64,000 bases of DNA from the NCBI RefSeq assembly GCF_030272615.1, contig NC_081405.1, positions 569,965,095-570,029,094 of the forward strand. The letters are read 5' to 3'. The DNA is from Cryptomeria japonica. Lineage: Eukaryota > Streptophyta > Pinopsida > Cupressales > Cupressaceae. Position 1 is the first letter of the stretch, and every line of letters begins with the position of its first letter. The position numbers and the translations under genes were made by a program. Positions 34,669 through 47,450 of the stretch are shown in pieces. Under the pieces are notes generated by a model. It saw only the letters and a list, made by a program, of their open reading frames with translations, was not told the origin of the DNA and did not search any database.

Positions 34669-37600
34669 ATAAGAACATACAAGCCTAACCCTGAATATCA
34701 GAGGTACAGATTTAAGAAGAATAGAGACAAGTCATGTTACTATGTTGATGAAGGAGTTACTGATGATTCTGATGAGGAATTGACAGACAATGGATGGGGT
34801 TTTGTTGCTATAATAGAAGATCAACCGGCACCTATTGTTCCACTGATAGAGTAGGCCCTAATTGCTAAAATTGAAGAAAAGGATGAATGGATTATTGATT
34901 CTAGATGTTCACATCATATGACTGGTGATAAGAATAAATTCTTAACCTTTCAGGAATACAATGGAGGTCTAGTAAGATTTGGAGATGACAAAGCTTATTT
35001 GATCAGAGGAAAAGACACTGTATCTTTTGATGGTAAGCACAATACTGATAATGTTTACTATGTTGTAGGTTTGAAGCATAATATTTTGAGTGTTGGTCAA
35101 TTAGTTGAAAAAGGATTTCAATTACAATTCAAGAATGGTAAATGCAAAATCATGAATATAACTAGTTTGGAAATTGTAACTGGTAATCAGACTAGAGGTA
35201 ATATCTTTCATTTGAATAACAATGAGAAAGTATTCTTGATTGCACATATTGATGAAAGTTGGCTATGGCATAAGAGACCATGTCATGTAAATTTTGATTG
35301 CATTGTGAAAATCTATACAACTAAGGTAGTAAGAGATTTATCTAAGATTGTTAAACCTCATAATCCAGTATGTAAGGAATGTCAATTTGGAAAGCAAGTT
35401 AGAACAACTTTCAAGAGTATTCCAAAAAAATCCAATAATGTTCTTGACTTAATTCATATTGATTTATGTGGTCCAGCAAGAACTAGAAGTTTATAAGGAG
35501 ATATATATTTTATGCTAATCATTGATGATTATTATAGAATATGTTGGGTTACTTTTCTTAGGGAGAAATTAAAAGATTTTGGGAAATTCAAACTATTCAA
35601 GGTGATGGTAGAGAATGAAACTGGTAAGAAAATCAAATGCTTGAGATCAGGTCAAGGAGGTGAATTCACATCTAAGGAATTTAACACATTCTGTGAAGTG
35701 AATGGAATCAGAAGACAATTATCAGCACCTCAGACAACCCAGCAAAATGGAGTTGTGGAAAGGAAGAACATAACTATTTTGGATGCAGCTAGAAACATGA
35801 ATCAAAAGAAAACTTACCTCATGTGTATTGGAGAGAAGCAGTCAATACAACTATTTATACTTTCAACAGAGTTCACATCAAAGGTGAAACCAGTAAGACC
35901 CCTCATGAACTATGGTTTGGTAATACTCCTGCTCTTAAATATTTTAGGATATTTGGAAGCAAATGAAATATTAGGAGAGATGATTATATTGGCAAATTTT
36001 ATCCTAGAAGTGACAAAGGAATATTTCTTGGTCATTCATCTAAGAGAAAAGCATATAAATGTTTTAATAAGAGATCGCAGAAAATCATTGAAAGTACAAA
36101 TGTGAAGATTGATGAACTGTTTAGAAGGTCTATAAACTCTGAACCAACAGTTGATATAATTAGAAATGAACCTACTATGAGTACACCAGTACATGATGTT
36201 GATCCAGTCACACTGGCATCATCTGAGAACTCCACAGTGACTGAAGAATAGCAGCAAGTAAACACACCTAGGTATGTAAGATTGAATCACTCTGAAAGTC
36301 AAATAATTGGGAATAAGTATCAAGGAGTTATGACTAGAGGAAGACTAGAAAATGAAGAGGTATATCTAATTTCTCAATTTGAACGAGCAACTATTAATGA
36401 GGCATGTGAAGATAAACATTGGATAAAGGCTATGGAAGATGAATTGGAACAAATTGAAAAGAATAACACATGGACATTGGTTCCCCGACCTAAAAACAAA
36501 AAAGTAATTGGAACTAAATGGGTATTCAGAAATAAACTTAATGAAGATGGTAAGGTAATTAGAAACAAAGCAAGATTAGTGTGTAAGGGATATTCACAGA
36601 AAGAAGGAATTGATTATAATGAAACCTTTGCACCGGTAGCTATAATTGAGGCAGTCAGATTATTCATAGCTTTTGCAACACACAAGATCTATAAAGTATA
36701 TCAAATGGATGTTAAATGTGTATTTTTGAATAGAGATCTTGAAGAAGAAGTTTACATTGAACAACCTATCGGATTTTCTTTGATAGATGACAAAGATATG
36801 GTTTGTAGGTTAAGGAAAGCTTTATATGGATTGAAGAAAGCTCCTAGAGCTTGGTATGCTAGATTGGACAAATATATTTTGAAGCTTGGTTACACTAAAG
36901 GTAATGCTAACAACAACTTATATTACAAAGTGACTAATGATAAAATCTTGGTTATTGAAGATTTTGTTGATGATATAATCTTTCGAGGAGAAGATTGATT
37001 GTGTAAAGACTTTTCTAATAAGATGTAGGAAGAATTTGAAATGTCTATGATTGGAGAGATAAAATTCTTTTTAGGATTGCAGATTTCACAGACTGATAAA
37101 GGTATACTCATAAATCAATCAAAGTACTTGAAGGAATTACTTAAGAAATTTGGCATGGAAAACTCTAAACCGGTAAGCACACCTATGACTATAGCTGATA
37201 AACTATCTTCGAAGGTTGAATTAGCACCTATTAATACAACAAGATACAAGTCTATGATAGGAGGTTTACTATATTTGACACAAACAAGACCTGATATTAT
37301 GAATGCAGTATGTATTATTTCAAGATTTCAGAGTAATCCTAAGTAAAATCATGAATTAGCAATAAAAAGGATTTTCTGGTATCTACAAGGCACAACAAAT
37401 CTTGGTTTATGGTATCCTAAAGATGTAAATTTTGATTTATGTGCATACATAGATGTAAATTGGGCAGGAGATGTAGATGATAGGAAAAGCACCACCAGTG
37501 GAGCATTTTTTTGTGGCAGCAAACTAATTTCATGGTTGAGCAAGAAACAAAGTTGTACATCCTTATCAATAGCAAAATCAAAATATGTTGTAGCAACAAC

Positions 37601-37916
37601 TAATTGTACACAGGTATTATGGATCAAGAAAATGTTGAAGGACATAAAGGTAGAATGCAAGGAACCTATAATCATTTACTGCGATAATATGGCAGCAATT
37701 GATATATCAAAGAATCCGGTATTTCACTCAAAAACTAAACATGTTTCTATCAAATTGAATTTTCTAAAAGAGAATGTTGAAGCAAAAGATGTGAAAATGG
37801 TTTATGTGAATACTAAAGAATAGATTGCAGATGTCTTCACTAAACCTTTGCTAAAGGAAACTTTTGAATATCTTAGCAAGAAGCTTGGATTTGTACCCTC
37901 ATCAGTAGAAACTTAG

Positions 37917-38294
37917 ACAGTTGGAGCATGGCATCAGACCCACATAATTAACAGAAAAATCTTTTTCTAGCTTTGATGAAGGAGAGCTACTTCTCAAGGG
38001 GAGTAGATTGAATAAATGTGGTTATACCACTGGTATTTGTAACAAGTTCTTTGAACTAATTGTATTTGGTTTTGTATTGCTTTGGCATTTGATGTCAAAG
38101 GGGGAGAGATATTTATGGAAAAACACATTATCTTTTGGGGAGAGATTATTCATTAAGGGAGAGATTGTTACTCTCTGTATATATATTTTCATGATCTCTT
38201 TGGGAGATTGTTGGTTTTTGGTTTTTGGCATTTTTGCTTTGGCACTTAGATGGTTTTTCCATCTTGTGTTGCCATCAATACCAAAGGGGGAGAT
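37917..38294 (+). other. A 3' untranslated region and polypurine tract
   Basis: Non-coding, with repeated signatures AAGGGGAGTAG (37995), AAAGGGGGAGAGAT (38097), GGGAGATTGTTGG (38202) and the LTR-adjacent AAAGGGGGAGAT (38283-38294). It parallels B. Confidence 0.7.
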
Positions 38295-39366
38295 TGTTCG
38301 TATTATGGATGTGTTGCATTGATTTTGTCATTGATGTCAACACTTGTCAACACTTGAGAAAACTTGGAGATCTTTGGTTATGTTCACTGGCATGTTCAGT
38401 GACTTATGCACAGTCACCAGTATCTGGTTCACCAATAGGTTATATTATTCATTGGCACTGAGGATGATCTGTTATCATCTAGAGATTACTTGGTTATGTC
38501 AAAGACATTGTTTGGACACTTGGTTTTGGTGATTTGGTCATTGATCTAATTGGGTTTGCATATTTGTTGTTACCGACAAATAGGTCTAAGTTATGGACCG
38601 ACAAGCATTATCTATTCCAGATTAGCACAACACGTTATGGAGATGATTTGTTATTGTTGTAAATTCATTGAGCTGACATCATGCATCACATATTGATTCA
38701 TTTGTAATTGATTTAATTGTAATATCTTAGTAAGCCGACCTACACATTTGGTCTTAGGTCTTTGTATATATTTAAGATCTCATTTATGAGATTATGTGGA
38801 AGTAGAGGAGTGGAAAAAGGATTGTAATAAGTTATATGCGAATAAAAGAAAAGCTATACATGCAGAGATCATTTGAAGATTTAAGGAGGCTTTTGGAGAA
38901 GGCAAATCAGAGCTTAACCATTACTGAATCCAGCATATGAAGATGCTATTTTGAGCAGTACATTATCATTTGATTTAACCATCCAATTGTAGTCAGTGTG
39001 ACTCCCATTTTTTGATTGAGAAGTGAGCTCTAGGCAGTTGGCCTTTCTGCATGTGCAAACCCATTTGTACACACATACTATCTGTAGTAGTATCATGTAA
39101 TTGTGGGTAAGGTTTCCCAACGTTGATTTTCCCCTTACAGGGTTTCCATGTACAAATAACTGCGTTATGTGTTGTGTATGTTATTTGTCTTTCCATTTTA
39201 TGCATTAAACTTTACAGGTACTGTTATTAACTGCTAATCTATCTACTGACATTAAAGTTTGGTTTACCGGTATTATGCACTAAGTTTGGATAAGTTAGTT
39301 TTGGTTTGAAATTAGTAGACAACTAATTCACCCAACCCCCCTCTCAGTTGCCTCTGGGACCTAACA
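38295..39366 (+). repeat. 3' LTR of A
   Basis: This 1,072-bp LTR starts TGTTCGTATT and ends ACCTAACA, followed by the TSD GGTGG. It matches the split 5' LTR. Confidence 0.9.
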
Positions 39367-40180
39367 GGTGGTCCCTCTGGTCCTCTACACTTTTTGTACT
39401 GTAATGGGGGATTAATTTGTCACTACAAATAAAGCTTATTATGAATATTGCAGCTCTGTACCTAATTGTGCACACACTAGAGAAGGGAAATAGGTTTAGA
39501 ATAGGGGTTTCCCTAAGTTAAACCCTAATTCAGGAATTAACCTTGAATGAATTATTGTAAATACTAAAATAAACAATGAAAAGATATACCTCAAATATCC
39601 ATTGATTGATAATGATGCTTTCCTTCTTGGATGTAATTACACATGTTGTATGAAATGAAATGAACAAGAAAAAACCCTAATCACACACACATGCTTGCAT
39701 ATTAATTATGTTCTAATTTTCTCCATAGTAGTTGATTGAAGGAAATGCAGCCTTGAAGGTCTCCGGAAATGCTTGATGATGAATGGTTCAATGCTTGGAG
39801 TCTTAGGATTGAAATAAATGTATTGATGTCTTTATATATGAGGATATAGGTCTATTTACCAATTAGGCCAACCTCCAATGCTCATATAGAGCCACCAAAA
39901 TCATAATGTGTCAGAGAGATAGGTCACACCATCCCCTTAAAAAAATTGGTCCCATTGAGGGGGAGTAGGGATTTGGGTGCTCTGGTCAAGGACTAAGATG
40001 CTAGTTTTATTGCCCTCCTCAATCAGGGAGCTTATATTAGGCTTGAGGAGAACATACCCCTGGAGGATCATTTGGTAAGTGTATGTGGCATAAAAGTTGG
40101 AGTTAAGGCACTGGATGGACCTAGATGGGATATGAGGGAGCAACGCACTAAAGTAGGAGCACAAACATGAGGCATAAATT

Positions 40181-41696
40181 GTGTGTAGAAACACCTAGTT
40201 ATTGTTCAAACTTTGATGTAATTTTAGGATAAATGGATAGGGTGTAAGCTAAAGAAAGACATTTTGTGATATAATTAGGTCCATGTGGATCACTGTTAAT
40301 TAATTTGAGTCATTTAAAGTAAAATAAGTTAATTTAAAGTCATTTAAACTCTATTCTATCATTGGAAAAGAGAGAGGTCAGAGGTTTGTTTGCAGAAGTC
40401 ATGAATATGGAATGAAATACTGAAAATAACCCATATTTCCCTTGTTGCAATCACTTTATCCTTATATTTTAAAATTATTCATGGATTTATTCTACTTTTG
40501 GATGAAATTATTCTGAGTTTACTTTATTTTGGAATTAGTTTGATGCAAATTCATCAAGTTTTAAGAAAGTTATAGTTAATTCTTTCAAAACGGGTTAAAT
40601 CCTGGGTTAGGGAAACCAGTGAACACAATAAATTTCATAAAATTTATTTTACTAAGTGGAATGGTATAAGAATTTGTTAAATGGTTCTTTTAGGCATTTT
40701 ATTTCACAATCAAAAGTTGTGAATCAAAATTTTGATGTTTTCTATGGATATCATGATGCCCTAGTTGATGTTTTTCTCATGTTTTAATCAAACAATGATG
40801 TATAGATGGTAGGTTTTGATAGAAAGCTCTTGGAGAATGATTTGTGAGAGCTTTAGTACTATTTTCAGACCCTATGTTGGGTGTTTCAACCTTTGGAACA
40901 AGTTTTTTATGGCTTAGAGAGCATAGAACTAACAAACCCTCATTGTATGCAAGCCTAAATAGTCCAAAAGGTAAGCTTTTGGAGGTAGGTGAAATTGTGA
41001 GAGTATCCATTGATATATTTTTTTTATCTGGTATATTTGAGACTTGTGGAGACTTATTCAGTTGGTTTTTGTGTTTGGGTTGAAGGATTTCATAGGGCTG
41101 CTTTGTAAAAGTGGCCTAATTAGGCCTAGAAAACAGAGGACAACAAATGTTTGAGGCATGTATTTCAAAACAAACCTACCTTAATTTTTTATATGTTTTA
41201 AAGGAGAAAAATGGGTACTGAAATATGTTTTTATAGTCAGGATTTAGGGTCTTATTAAAATTATTTGAAGCACAATTCTTATTTGAAGGGTTTGTAGGAG
41301 ATAAGCCAGTTAAGGGGTGCATATAGAGGTTTGATGAAACCAAAATTTTGTTAGTAGTCATGGGTGTATATATGTTGTATTTAATCTATTTAATGTGTTC
41401 CCAACATCAGCAGAGTCTTGTGAACCATCGATCCCTTATTTGGTATTTGTAGTCCTACGAGGCATAGTGCAATTGTGAAGAGAACTTGGGTTTTTTAATG
41501 GTTGAGAGTGAAGGTTGGTTAAAAGTTAAAACTAATATGAATAAATATATTTCCACCATCATGATGGATCAAAGAAAAAATTATGCAGGGTTACCTTGTC
41601 TAATATGTTTGTATTTTTGGGCTATGTGAAGGTTTTGAGCCCATTGTTGTGAAATATGCCTAAATGGTGTTGATTGGAACCCCACCTTCTGCATCA
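40181..41696 (+). repeat. 5' LTR of E
   Basis: It pairs with 42800-44416 over its whole length. The end is CTTCTGCATCA, and the primer site TGGTATTAGAGC follows at 41699-41710. Confidence 0.85.
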
Positions 41697-41698
41697 AT

Positions 41699-41710
41699 TG
41701 GTATTAGAGC
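41699..41710 (+). other. primer-binding site of E
   Basis: TGGTATTAGAGC, one change from TGGTATCAGAGC, two bases inside the LTR. Confidence 0.8.
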
Positions 41711-42014
41711 TCAGAAGGTCTAGGAAAAGTGAGTTAGAAGTGTGTGTTTGTGTGTTTGTATTTGTGCAGGTTGAGAAGAGAACCTAGTTGCCAAAAGACT
41801 AGGTAGAGAAGAGAAAGACCTAGGTGAGGAAAGGACAAAGTGGAAGCAAGCTTAAAGGGACTTTCTTGAAGAGATGTATTTGTTGGGTGATGGTTCAAAA
41901 TAGAATAAAAAAGATCAGAAAAGAGATGAAAAAGAAAGGAAGATGAAAAAGGAAAGGATGAGACAAAAAGAGTTTGAGGAAGAGATAAGAAAAATAAGGC
42001 AAGCTATGTAACAA

Positions 42015-42425
42015 ATGATAAGGGATATGGAAGAGATGGAGGAGAGAAAAAAGAAGCTTCTCAAACAAGCCACAAGTTGGAATTTGATAGTTATAAAGAA
42101 AGTTGTGTGGCCTATTCAAAGGCTAATTAAAAAAAGAAGACAATTGAAAACATTAGAACTAGATATGAAGACAAAAGAACCTTTGATGGAAAGAGGTAAT
42201 GAACAAATGAAGGAGGATAAAGAAGAAGATTTGTGGACAAAATATGCAGCTATTGATAATGAATGGAATAGTAAGGTTGGAGTTGAAAAAGTTGAGGTAA
42301 TGATGGTAGAAGAAGAAGAAGAAGAAGAAGAAGAAGAAGAATGCATAGAGATTGATGATAAGATTTATGATAAGATTGCCGATGAAAAGATGCAGACAAC
42401 TCAATTAGATGTTGTCATGTGGTAG
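42015..42425 (+). CDS. E internal frame: charged protein of unknown function
   Basis: A 136-codon frame. The first half is Lys/Glu-rich and helix-prone (MEEMEERKKKLLKQ). The second half includes a poly-Glu run coded by a GAA repeat (42309-42341). The same purine-rich coding style extends upstream to about 41880 in frame but with a stop just before 42015. It may be the remnant of a Gag coiled coil. It is equally possible that the frame persists only because of base composition. No zinc knuckle or enzyme motif is seen, and there is no similarity to the Gag of F. Confidence 0.3.
   Translation: MIRDMEEMEERKKKLLKQATSWNLIVIKKVVWPIQRLIKKRRQLKTLELDMKTKEPLMERGNEQMKEDKEEDLWTKYAAIDNEWNSKVGVEKVEVMMVEEEEEEEEEEECIEIDDKIYDKIADEKMQTTQLDVVMW
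42309..42341 (+). repeat. GAA microsatellite
   Basis: About eleven GAA units (AGAAGAAGAAGAAG..) inside E's internal frame, encoding Glu. Probably a slippage expansion. Confidence 0.85.
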
Positions 42426-42799
42426 GAGTCACCAAAGAGATTTGAGATGCAAAACAAAGATTTCATGTAAGACATTGATACTAATTCAATTGTTTTTGTC
42501 TATGAAGTTATTATTGCATTTATCTCAGTGTAGGTATCAAGAAAAGAAGATTGGAAAATGCAACAATTTCCTTTTGATAGGTCAAAATACCTAACCAAGA
42601 GAATGGGTAGACCAAGAGTTAAGATAAAGAAGAATGTTTGTTCAAGTTCAAGAGATAATAAATGTTTTCAATACCTAGTTCATTAGAATGTTACACCAAA
42701 TGAAAAAAATCATTTGGATATCAGAGAAGGACGAGATCAAACATGTTTTTTTTGCAAGTCTTCACTCAGGGGACTTGAGTTTCTTTTCCATGGGGTGTA
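42426..42799 (+). other. E non-coding 3' interior
   Basis: No frame of note. The last part (42770-42799) reads GGACTTGAGTTTCTT then CATGGGGTGTA, closely matching the same position in F (51029-51057). This marks a shared 3' polypurine region. Confidence 0.5.
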
Positions 42800-44416
42800 T
42801 GGTGCAGGAGCACCTAGTTCTTGTTCAAATTTTGATGTAAAATTTTAGGCTGAATGGATAGTGTCTAGGCTTAAGAAAGCCATTTTGTGATGTAATAAGG
42901 TCCATGTGGACCAATTTTAATGTATTTGAGTTATTTTTAATCAACTATGTTCATGTTGTTAAGTTTTGTCAAATTGCAAGTTTTGGTAAGTTGAAGGGTC
43001 ATGGAGCCCAAAAGTCAGTTTTGTTTGGTTGTAACTATTGATTCAATGGTGTAAGAGTGTTATAAGCTCCATTCCATCATTGGAAAAGAGTGATTTTGGA
43101 GTTTTGATTGAAGAAGCCATGAATATGGCATGAAATACTGAAAAATAACCCATCTTTCCCTTGCTGTAGCCACTTTATTATTGTAATTGTAGATCATTCA
43201 TGGCTTGAATCTAGTTCTGGATGAAACTATTAAAATTGTAATTTATTTTTGAATTGTTTTGATGAAAATTAATCAAGTTTTAAGAAAGTTATAGTTAATT
43301 CTTTCAAAACGGGCTGAATTCTGGTTTAGGGAAAGTAGTGAATACAATAAATTTCATAAAGAAAAAATTTACTTTGTGGAATGGTTTAAAAAATGGTGAA
43401 ATTGTTATTTTATGCATGTGATTTCACATTCAAAATTTGTGAACCAAAATGTTGAAATTTTCTATGGATATCTTGATGTCCTAGTTAATGTTTTTATCAT
43501 GTTTTAATCAAACAATGATGCATAGATGGTAGGTTTTGATAGAAATCTCTTGTTCAATAATTTGTGAGAGTTTGAGTAGAATGTGAAAACCATATTATGG
43601 GTATTTCAGCCTTTTTAATAGGTGTTTATGGCCAGGAGATAATAGAACTAACAAACCCTCATTCTATGCAAGCCTAGATAGGCCAAAAGGTAAGATTTTT
43701 GAGTTGGGTGAGATTGTGAGTATGTACATTGATAAAAGTTATTGAATTGGTCTATTTGAGACCTATAAATACTTTTTCCATTGGTTTTGGTATTTGGGTT
43801 GAATGATTTTACAGGGTTACTTTGTAAAAGTAACCTAATTAGGCCTCAGAAACAAAGGACAACAAATTTCTGAGGCATGTGTTTTAAAAAAAACCTACAT
43901 TAATTTTTTATATACTTTAAAGAAGAAAAATGGGTACTAAAATATGTTTTTATAGTCAAAATGTCAGGTGTTATTAAAAATTTGTGAAGGATAGTTCCTA
44001 TTTGAAGGGCTAGTATGAGATAAGCCAATTATAGGGTGTATATAGGGGTTTGATGAAACCTGAATTTTTTTTAGTATCCAAGGGTTTATATATGTTGTAT
44101 TTAATTGATTTAATGTGTTCCCAATGTCAACAAAATCTTGGGAACCATCGATCCCTTATTTGGTGTTTGCAGTCCTATGAGGCATAATGCAATTGTGAAG
44201 AGAACTTGGGTTTGTTAATGGTTGAGTGTGAAGCTTGGTTAAAAATTAAAAGTAATATGAATACATATATTTCCATCATCATGATGGATTAGAGACTAAA
44301 TTATGTTGGGTTTCCTTGTGTAATGTGATTGTTTGTTTGGGCTATGGGAAGATTATGAAACCATTGTTGTGAAATATGCCTACATGGTGTTGATTGGAAC
44401 CCCACCTTCTACATCA
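42800..44416 (+). repeat. 3' LTR of E
   Basis: Starts TGGTGCAGGAGCACC and ends CTTCTACATCA, followed by the TSD AAATT. About 100 bp longer than the 5' LTR because of a stretch near 42950-43060 absent from the other copy. Confidence 0.85.
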
Positions 44417-44817
44417 AAATTGGACTGATGACAATTTGTGATGCTACACGACCTCTAGCACTTCTCCTAAAGCTAGGATATTTCCTTCACTTGATGTATA
44501 GGGAAGAAACCTTCATCTAGCATCCCTCTTCTAGTGCATGCAATGGAAGTTTTGCGCTTAAGGGTTTTATTCTTACACTTGTTAGTAAAGAGGTTGATGC
44601 CAGTTTCAAAATATAACTTTCCCAATATTGAAAATAAACATCTATGCTAGTATAAAGTAAATGACAAGAATAGAAAGTAAATGATAAGAAGATAATTGTT
44701 AAAAATGAATAACAATAATAAAACTAAAGTTAATAGTCCTAATCCTTACCACTATCTCAACAAATGTTACAAAAAATGACTAGCCTCCACTATGTTTGTA
44801 AATTTGGTGCAATATAT

Positions 44818-46329
44818 TGGTACAAGAGCACCTCATCAAACCTTTCAAGATGACAAGTTAGACTCTGATAAGAGAAGATAAGGCATTAAAAATTTCTTTA
44901 GGATGTTTTATATAGGTTTTCAATCATGCATTATATGTTTGTAATAATGAACCCCATCTTGTGAGCCAAACTTGTGTTTTGGCATTTCTTTGAGACAATT
45001 AGGACTTTTGAAAAATAGGGGATAAAATGAGTTGGTTTTAAGTGTCTTAAGATGTTTTGGGAGGGGTTTAACTTGACCCAAGGCATGAGGAGGCAAAAGA
45101 TGACATTTTGACAACTTTTGCAAAAGTTGTCAAAAGTTGTCATGAGTAACTTTTATGCACTTTTTGCATTTTGTAATTTGAAACTTCTCCAATGGCTCTA
45201 ACCTATTTATTTTTAGTTGAGAGAAGTTGAGGAATGGTTTATACACCTCGTGGATCCAATTTCCAAGGTTTGATTGTATGGAGAAGAGTTTTGATGCAAA
45301 CAAACTAATAGAATTCTGAGTTTTCCTACAATTATGGAGTTTTTGGTCCGTGGTACGGTTCTGTAAGGATTGAGATCCATTCTAAATGATGTGAATTGAT
45401 TTGATAGGAGAGTTAACTCTATTTTAGTTTTAATTTGGACTCTTTATTGTGTGTGTTTCTCTTGATATTCAAGTTTTGTTGTAGGTACCCAGAAAACCAG
45501 GGTTTACCTTGGGTTTTTCCTCCTTCATGGCCATATCTTGCACTTTACCAATCTGAGGCTCATGGGATTTGGTGAAAGGAAATTATGGTCAATGTATTTT
45601 ATATTTCCAAAAGTGTTTTGCAAGAGGAGAAAGGGAATGAAGTTTTTGAAGAGACCCTAGGTAGACATCTCTATGTGGCTACCTAGACCTTGAACAAACA
45701 AAAATACCTTGTGTGCAAATGGTGATGCTTCAAAGTGTGCAACCCTGGTATCCATATTGGTTTATGTTTCCTAACATTCCCATGGGATTTTAATCCACTG
45801 GTTCATTCATCTAAGCATAGTTTCTTCACAAAAGAGGCCTAATTAGCCCTTCTATGATAGTCAACTTTCTACCGACAAAGACCTTTATTTTGCAGACCTT
45901 GACCCTTCCTTATGGGGACTTGTATAACTTCCAAAAGGGTGTTTCAATCCATAATATTTTTTCCAAGGTGTTTGTGAAAATCATAACTTAAGGTCCCTTT
46001 ACCCGCTAAATATGGCTACAAGCAACTAGGCTTAATTGGGTGAGTTTCTTAAGGAATGAGCATGTATTCTTGCCATCGGTGCTTTGTCTGAACTTGGGGA
46101 GTTTTGTATGACCCAAAGCTGGCGTGCAAATTATTTTTAACACTTGGAGATATCATGGAGTGTGTTGTAGCAAGATACCCCTAATTGAGTAGGCAAGAGT
46201 CTTAGAGATGGTGAGAATATTGTACTAAAGTTGTAGAGCCTTTCCTTGATAGGATCCCATTCATGTGCTCGAGGATCGGTGTCATACATTTGGAGGTGTT
46301 TGGAAGGTAACAAGGAGGGCTTTGCATCA
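44818..46329 (+). repeat. 5' LTR of F
   Basis: This 1,512-bp LTR aligns with 51058-52559 throughout. It ends CTTTGCATCA. The second TG of the start motif is mutated (TGGTACAAG). Confidence 0.9.
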
Positions 46330-46331
46330 AG

Positions 46332-46343
46332 TGGTATCAGAGC
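46332..46343 (+). other. primer-binding site of F
   Basis: TGGTATCAGAGC, two bases inside the LTR. Confidence 0.9.
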
Positions 46344-46380
46344 TAGTAGCGGCTTTAGTAAGGAGATAGAAAATTGAGAG

Positions 46381-47450
46381 ATGTTAGAGGGACAAGAAGA
46401 AGAGGTCCCTAGAAGACCAATCGCCAACATGGAATTGGCAAGGATTGTAAGAGACCAGGCCACTGCTTGCAAGGCAATGCAGAGGGAGATAGAGAGGTTG
46501 AGAGGTAGAGTAGATGGGAAGGAAGATGGAGGCACTGGTAGTTATGATGAAGGGGATGAGGATGAGATCCCTATGTCAGAGGAAGAGGCAATTCCTCTTG
46601 ACCAGAGGCACTTCCTTAATGCCCTCAAATCCATGGAGAGGAGAACCATGGAGCAGAAGATTGATTTGCCAACTTTCACTAGGAAGATGGAACCCAATGT
46701 TGTGATGGATTGGATAGATTCCTTGTCTAGTTTCTTTGAGTGTGAAGACATTCTAGGACACCAGAAGGTGAATATTGCCAAGTCCAAGTTGAAGGGAGAA
46801 GCCCTAACTTGGTGTAACTTTGTCCAAGAGGAAAAATAGAAGGAAAATAAGCCCAAGATTGTTTCTTGGAAGAGGATAGTTGCCTTAATTAAAGAGGCCT
46901 ATGTACCCAAAGACTATGAAATACAAATCCATAAGAGGAGACAAAATCTCAAGCAAAAAGAGATGGATGTGAACTCATATACAGAGGAGTTCCAACGGAT
47001 ATGCATGAAGTCTAAAAAAAAAGAGGAAGAGAGTGAGAAAGTTTCTCGGTACCTGAATGGATTAAGGTACAACATTCAAGAAGAATTGAACCTTGTTATC
47101 CCAGATACCGTTGGTAGATGCCATCAACTTTCAATCAAGGTGGAAGAGAAGATAAAAAGGAGACAAGAGCATAATAATAAAGGAAGAGGAAGACAACCGA
47201 GGGGTGGAAGAAATTTTGTCAGAAGCAAAGGAAATGGCTTTGGAAATTAAAGTGAAACCAGTCAAGAAGGCGCTAAAGGAGAGAGAAGTTCCAATAACAA
47301 TGGAGGATACAATCAGAGAGGTAACGTCAGAGGAAGAAGAACACCATTTAGAGGGAGATCTCAAGGTAGAGGTCCAATCAGATGTTATAACTACAATCAA
47401 GAAGGATACATGGCTAATAGATGCCCAGAGAAACCTATTAGTTCCATAGG
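46381..47450 (+). pseudogene. F gag (broken)
   Basis: ATG at 46381 (MLEGQEEE) opens a frame with a coiled-coil-like start and an acidic stretch. A retrotransposon Gag core follows (DLPTFTRKMEP, WIDSLSSFFE, LKGEALTWCNF, YTEEFQRICMKSKK). A stop lies at 46837-46839 and another at 47248-47250. An Arg/Gly-rich basic segment follows. The zinc knuckle near 47380-47420 reads CYNYNQEGYMANRC, so the second Cys and the His are both Tyr and zinc binding is lost. The same frame continues into protease. Confidence 0.85.

Larger units (their letters stand above)
27668..37916 (+). pseudogene. gag-pol of Copia A, split by B and broken
   Basis: Coding pieces are 27668-28577 and 34674-37916. B's own copy shows the start should be ATG; here it is ATT (27668-27670). 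Gag contains a DGTNYGIWK region and a CX2CX4HX4C knuckle (CFNCNKIGHMASRC, near 28497). The protease triad reads DSR instead of DSG (near 34898). Integrase has a zinc region (CKECQFGK), but the second catalytic Asp is Gly (LRSGQGGEF, near 35650). A frameshift lies near 35800. RT has the FVDDIIF catalytic motif (36963). RNase H follows, with stops. The order protease-integrase-RT-RNase H is diagnostic of Copia. The protein would carry out the element's whole replication cycle; this copy cannot. Confidence 0.9.
19819..39366 (+). mobile_element. A: Copia retrotransposon carrying two nested insertions
   Basis: A perfect TSD, GGTGG (19814-19818 and 39367-39371), flanks it. LTR ends are TGTTSGTATT..ACCTAACA. 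Removing T2 and B leaves about 6.73 kb with 5' LTR, primer site, gag-pol and 3' LTR. Gene order (protease, integrase, RT, RNase H) makes it Ty1/copia. It is broken by point mutations, a lost start codon and a frameshift. It sits in the LTR of P. Confidence 0.92.
40181..44416 (+). mobile_element. E: short-interior LTR retrotransposon, non-autonomous
   Basis: LTRs 40181-41696 (1,516 bp) and 42800-44416 (1,617 bp) flank an interior of only 1.1 kb. The TSD is AAATT (40176-40180 and 44417-44421). The first LTR's initial bases read GTG where TGG is expected. The empty target is preserved at 17003-17020. Primer site and polypurine context match F. There is no pol. The single visible frame is charged and of unknown function. 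Confidence 0.85.
19428..44448 (-). repeat. LTR of P, copy 2, split by A and E
   Basis: The pieces 19428-19818, 39372-40180 and 44422-44448 together make about 1.23 kb matching 15795-17037. On the minus strand it starts TGTAGCATCACAAATTG at 44448 and ends GACCCA at 19428. A's TSD GGTGG and E's TSD AAATT mark the interruptions. Confidence 0.65.

Noticed and set aside
42116-42404. Minus-strand Ser- and Phe-rich frames opposite E's GAA repeat
   Set aside because: They are mirror images of the GAA microsatellite and carry no independent signal.
47131-47400. Minus-strand frame opposite F gag
   Set aside because: It is a shadow of the Arg/Gly/Glu-rich gag coding sequence.
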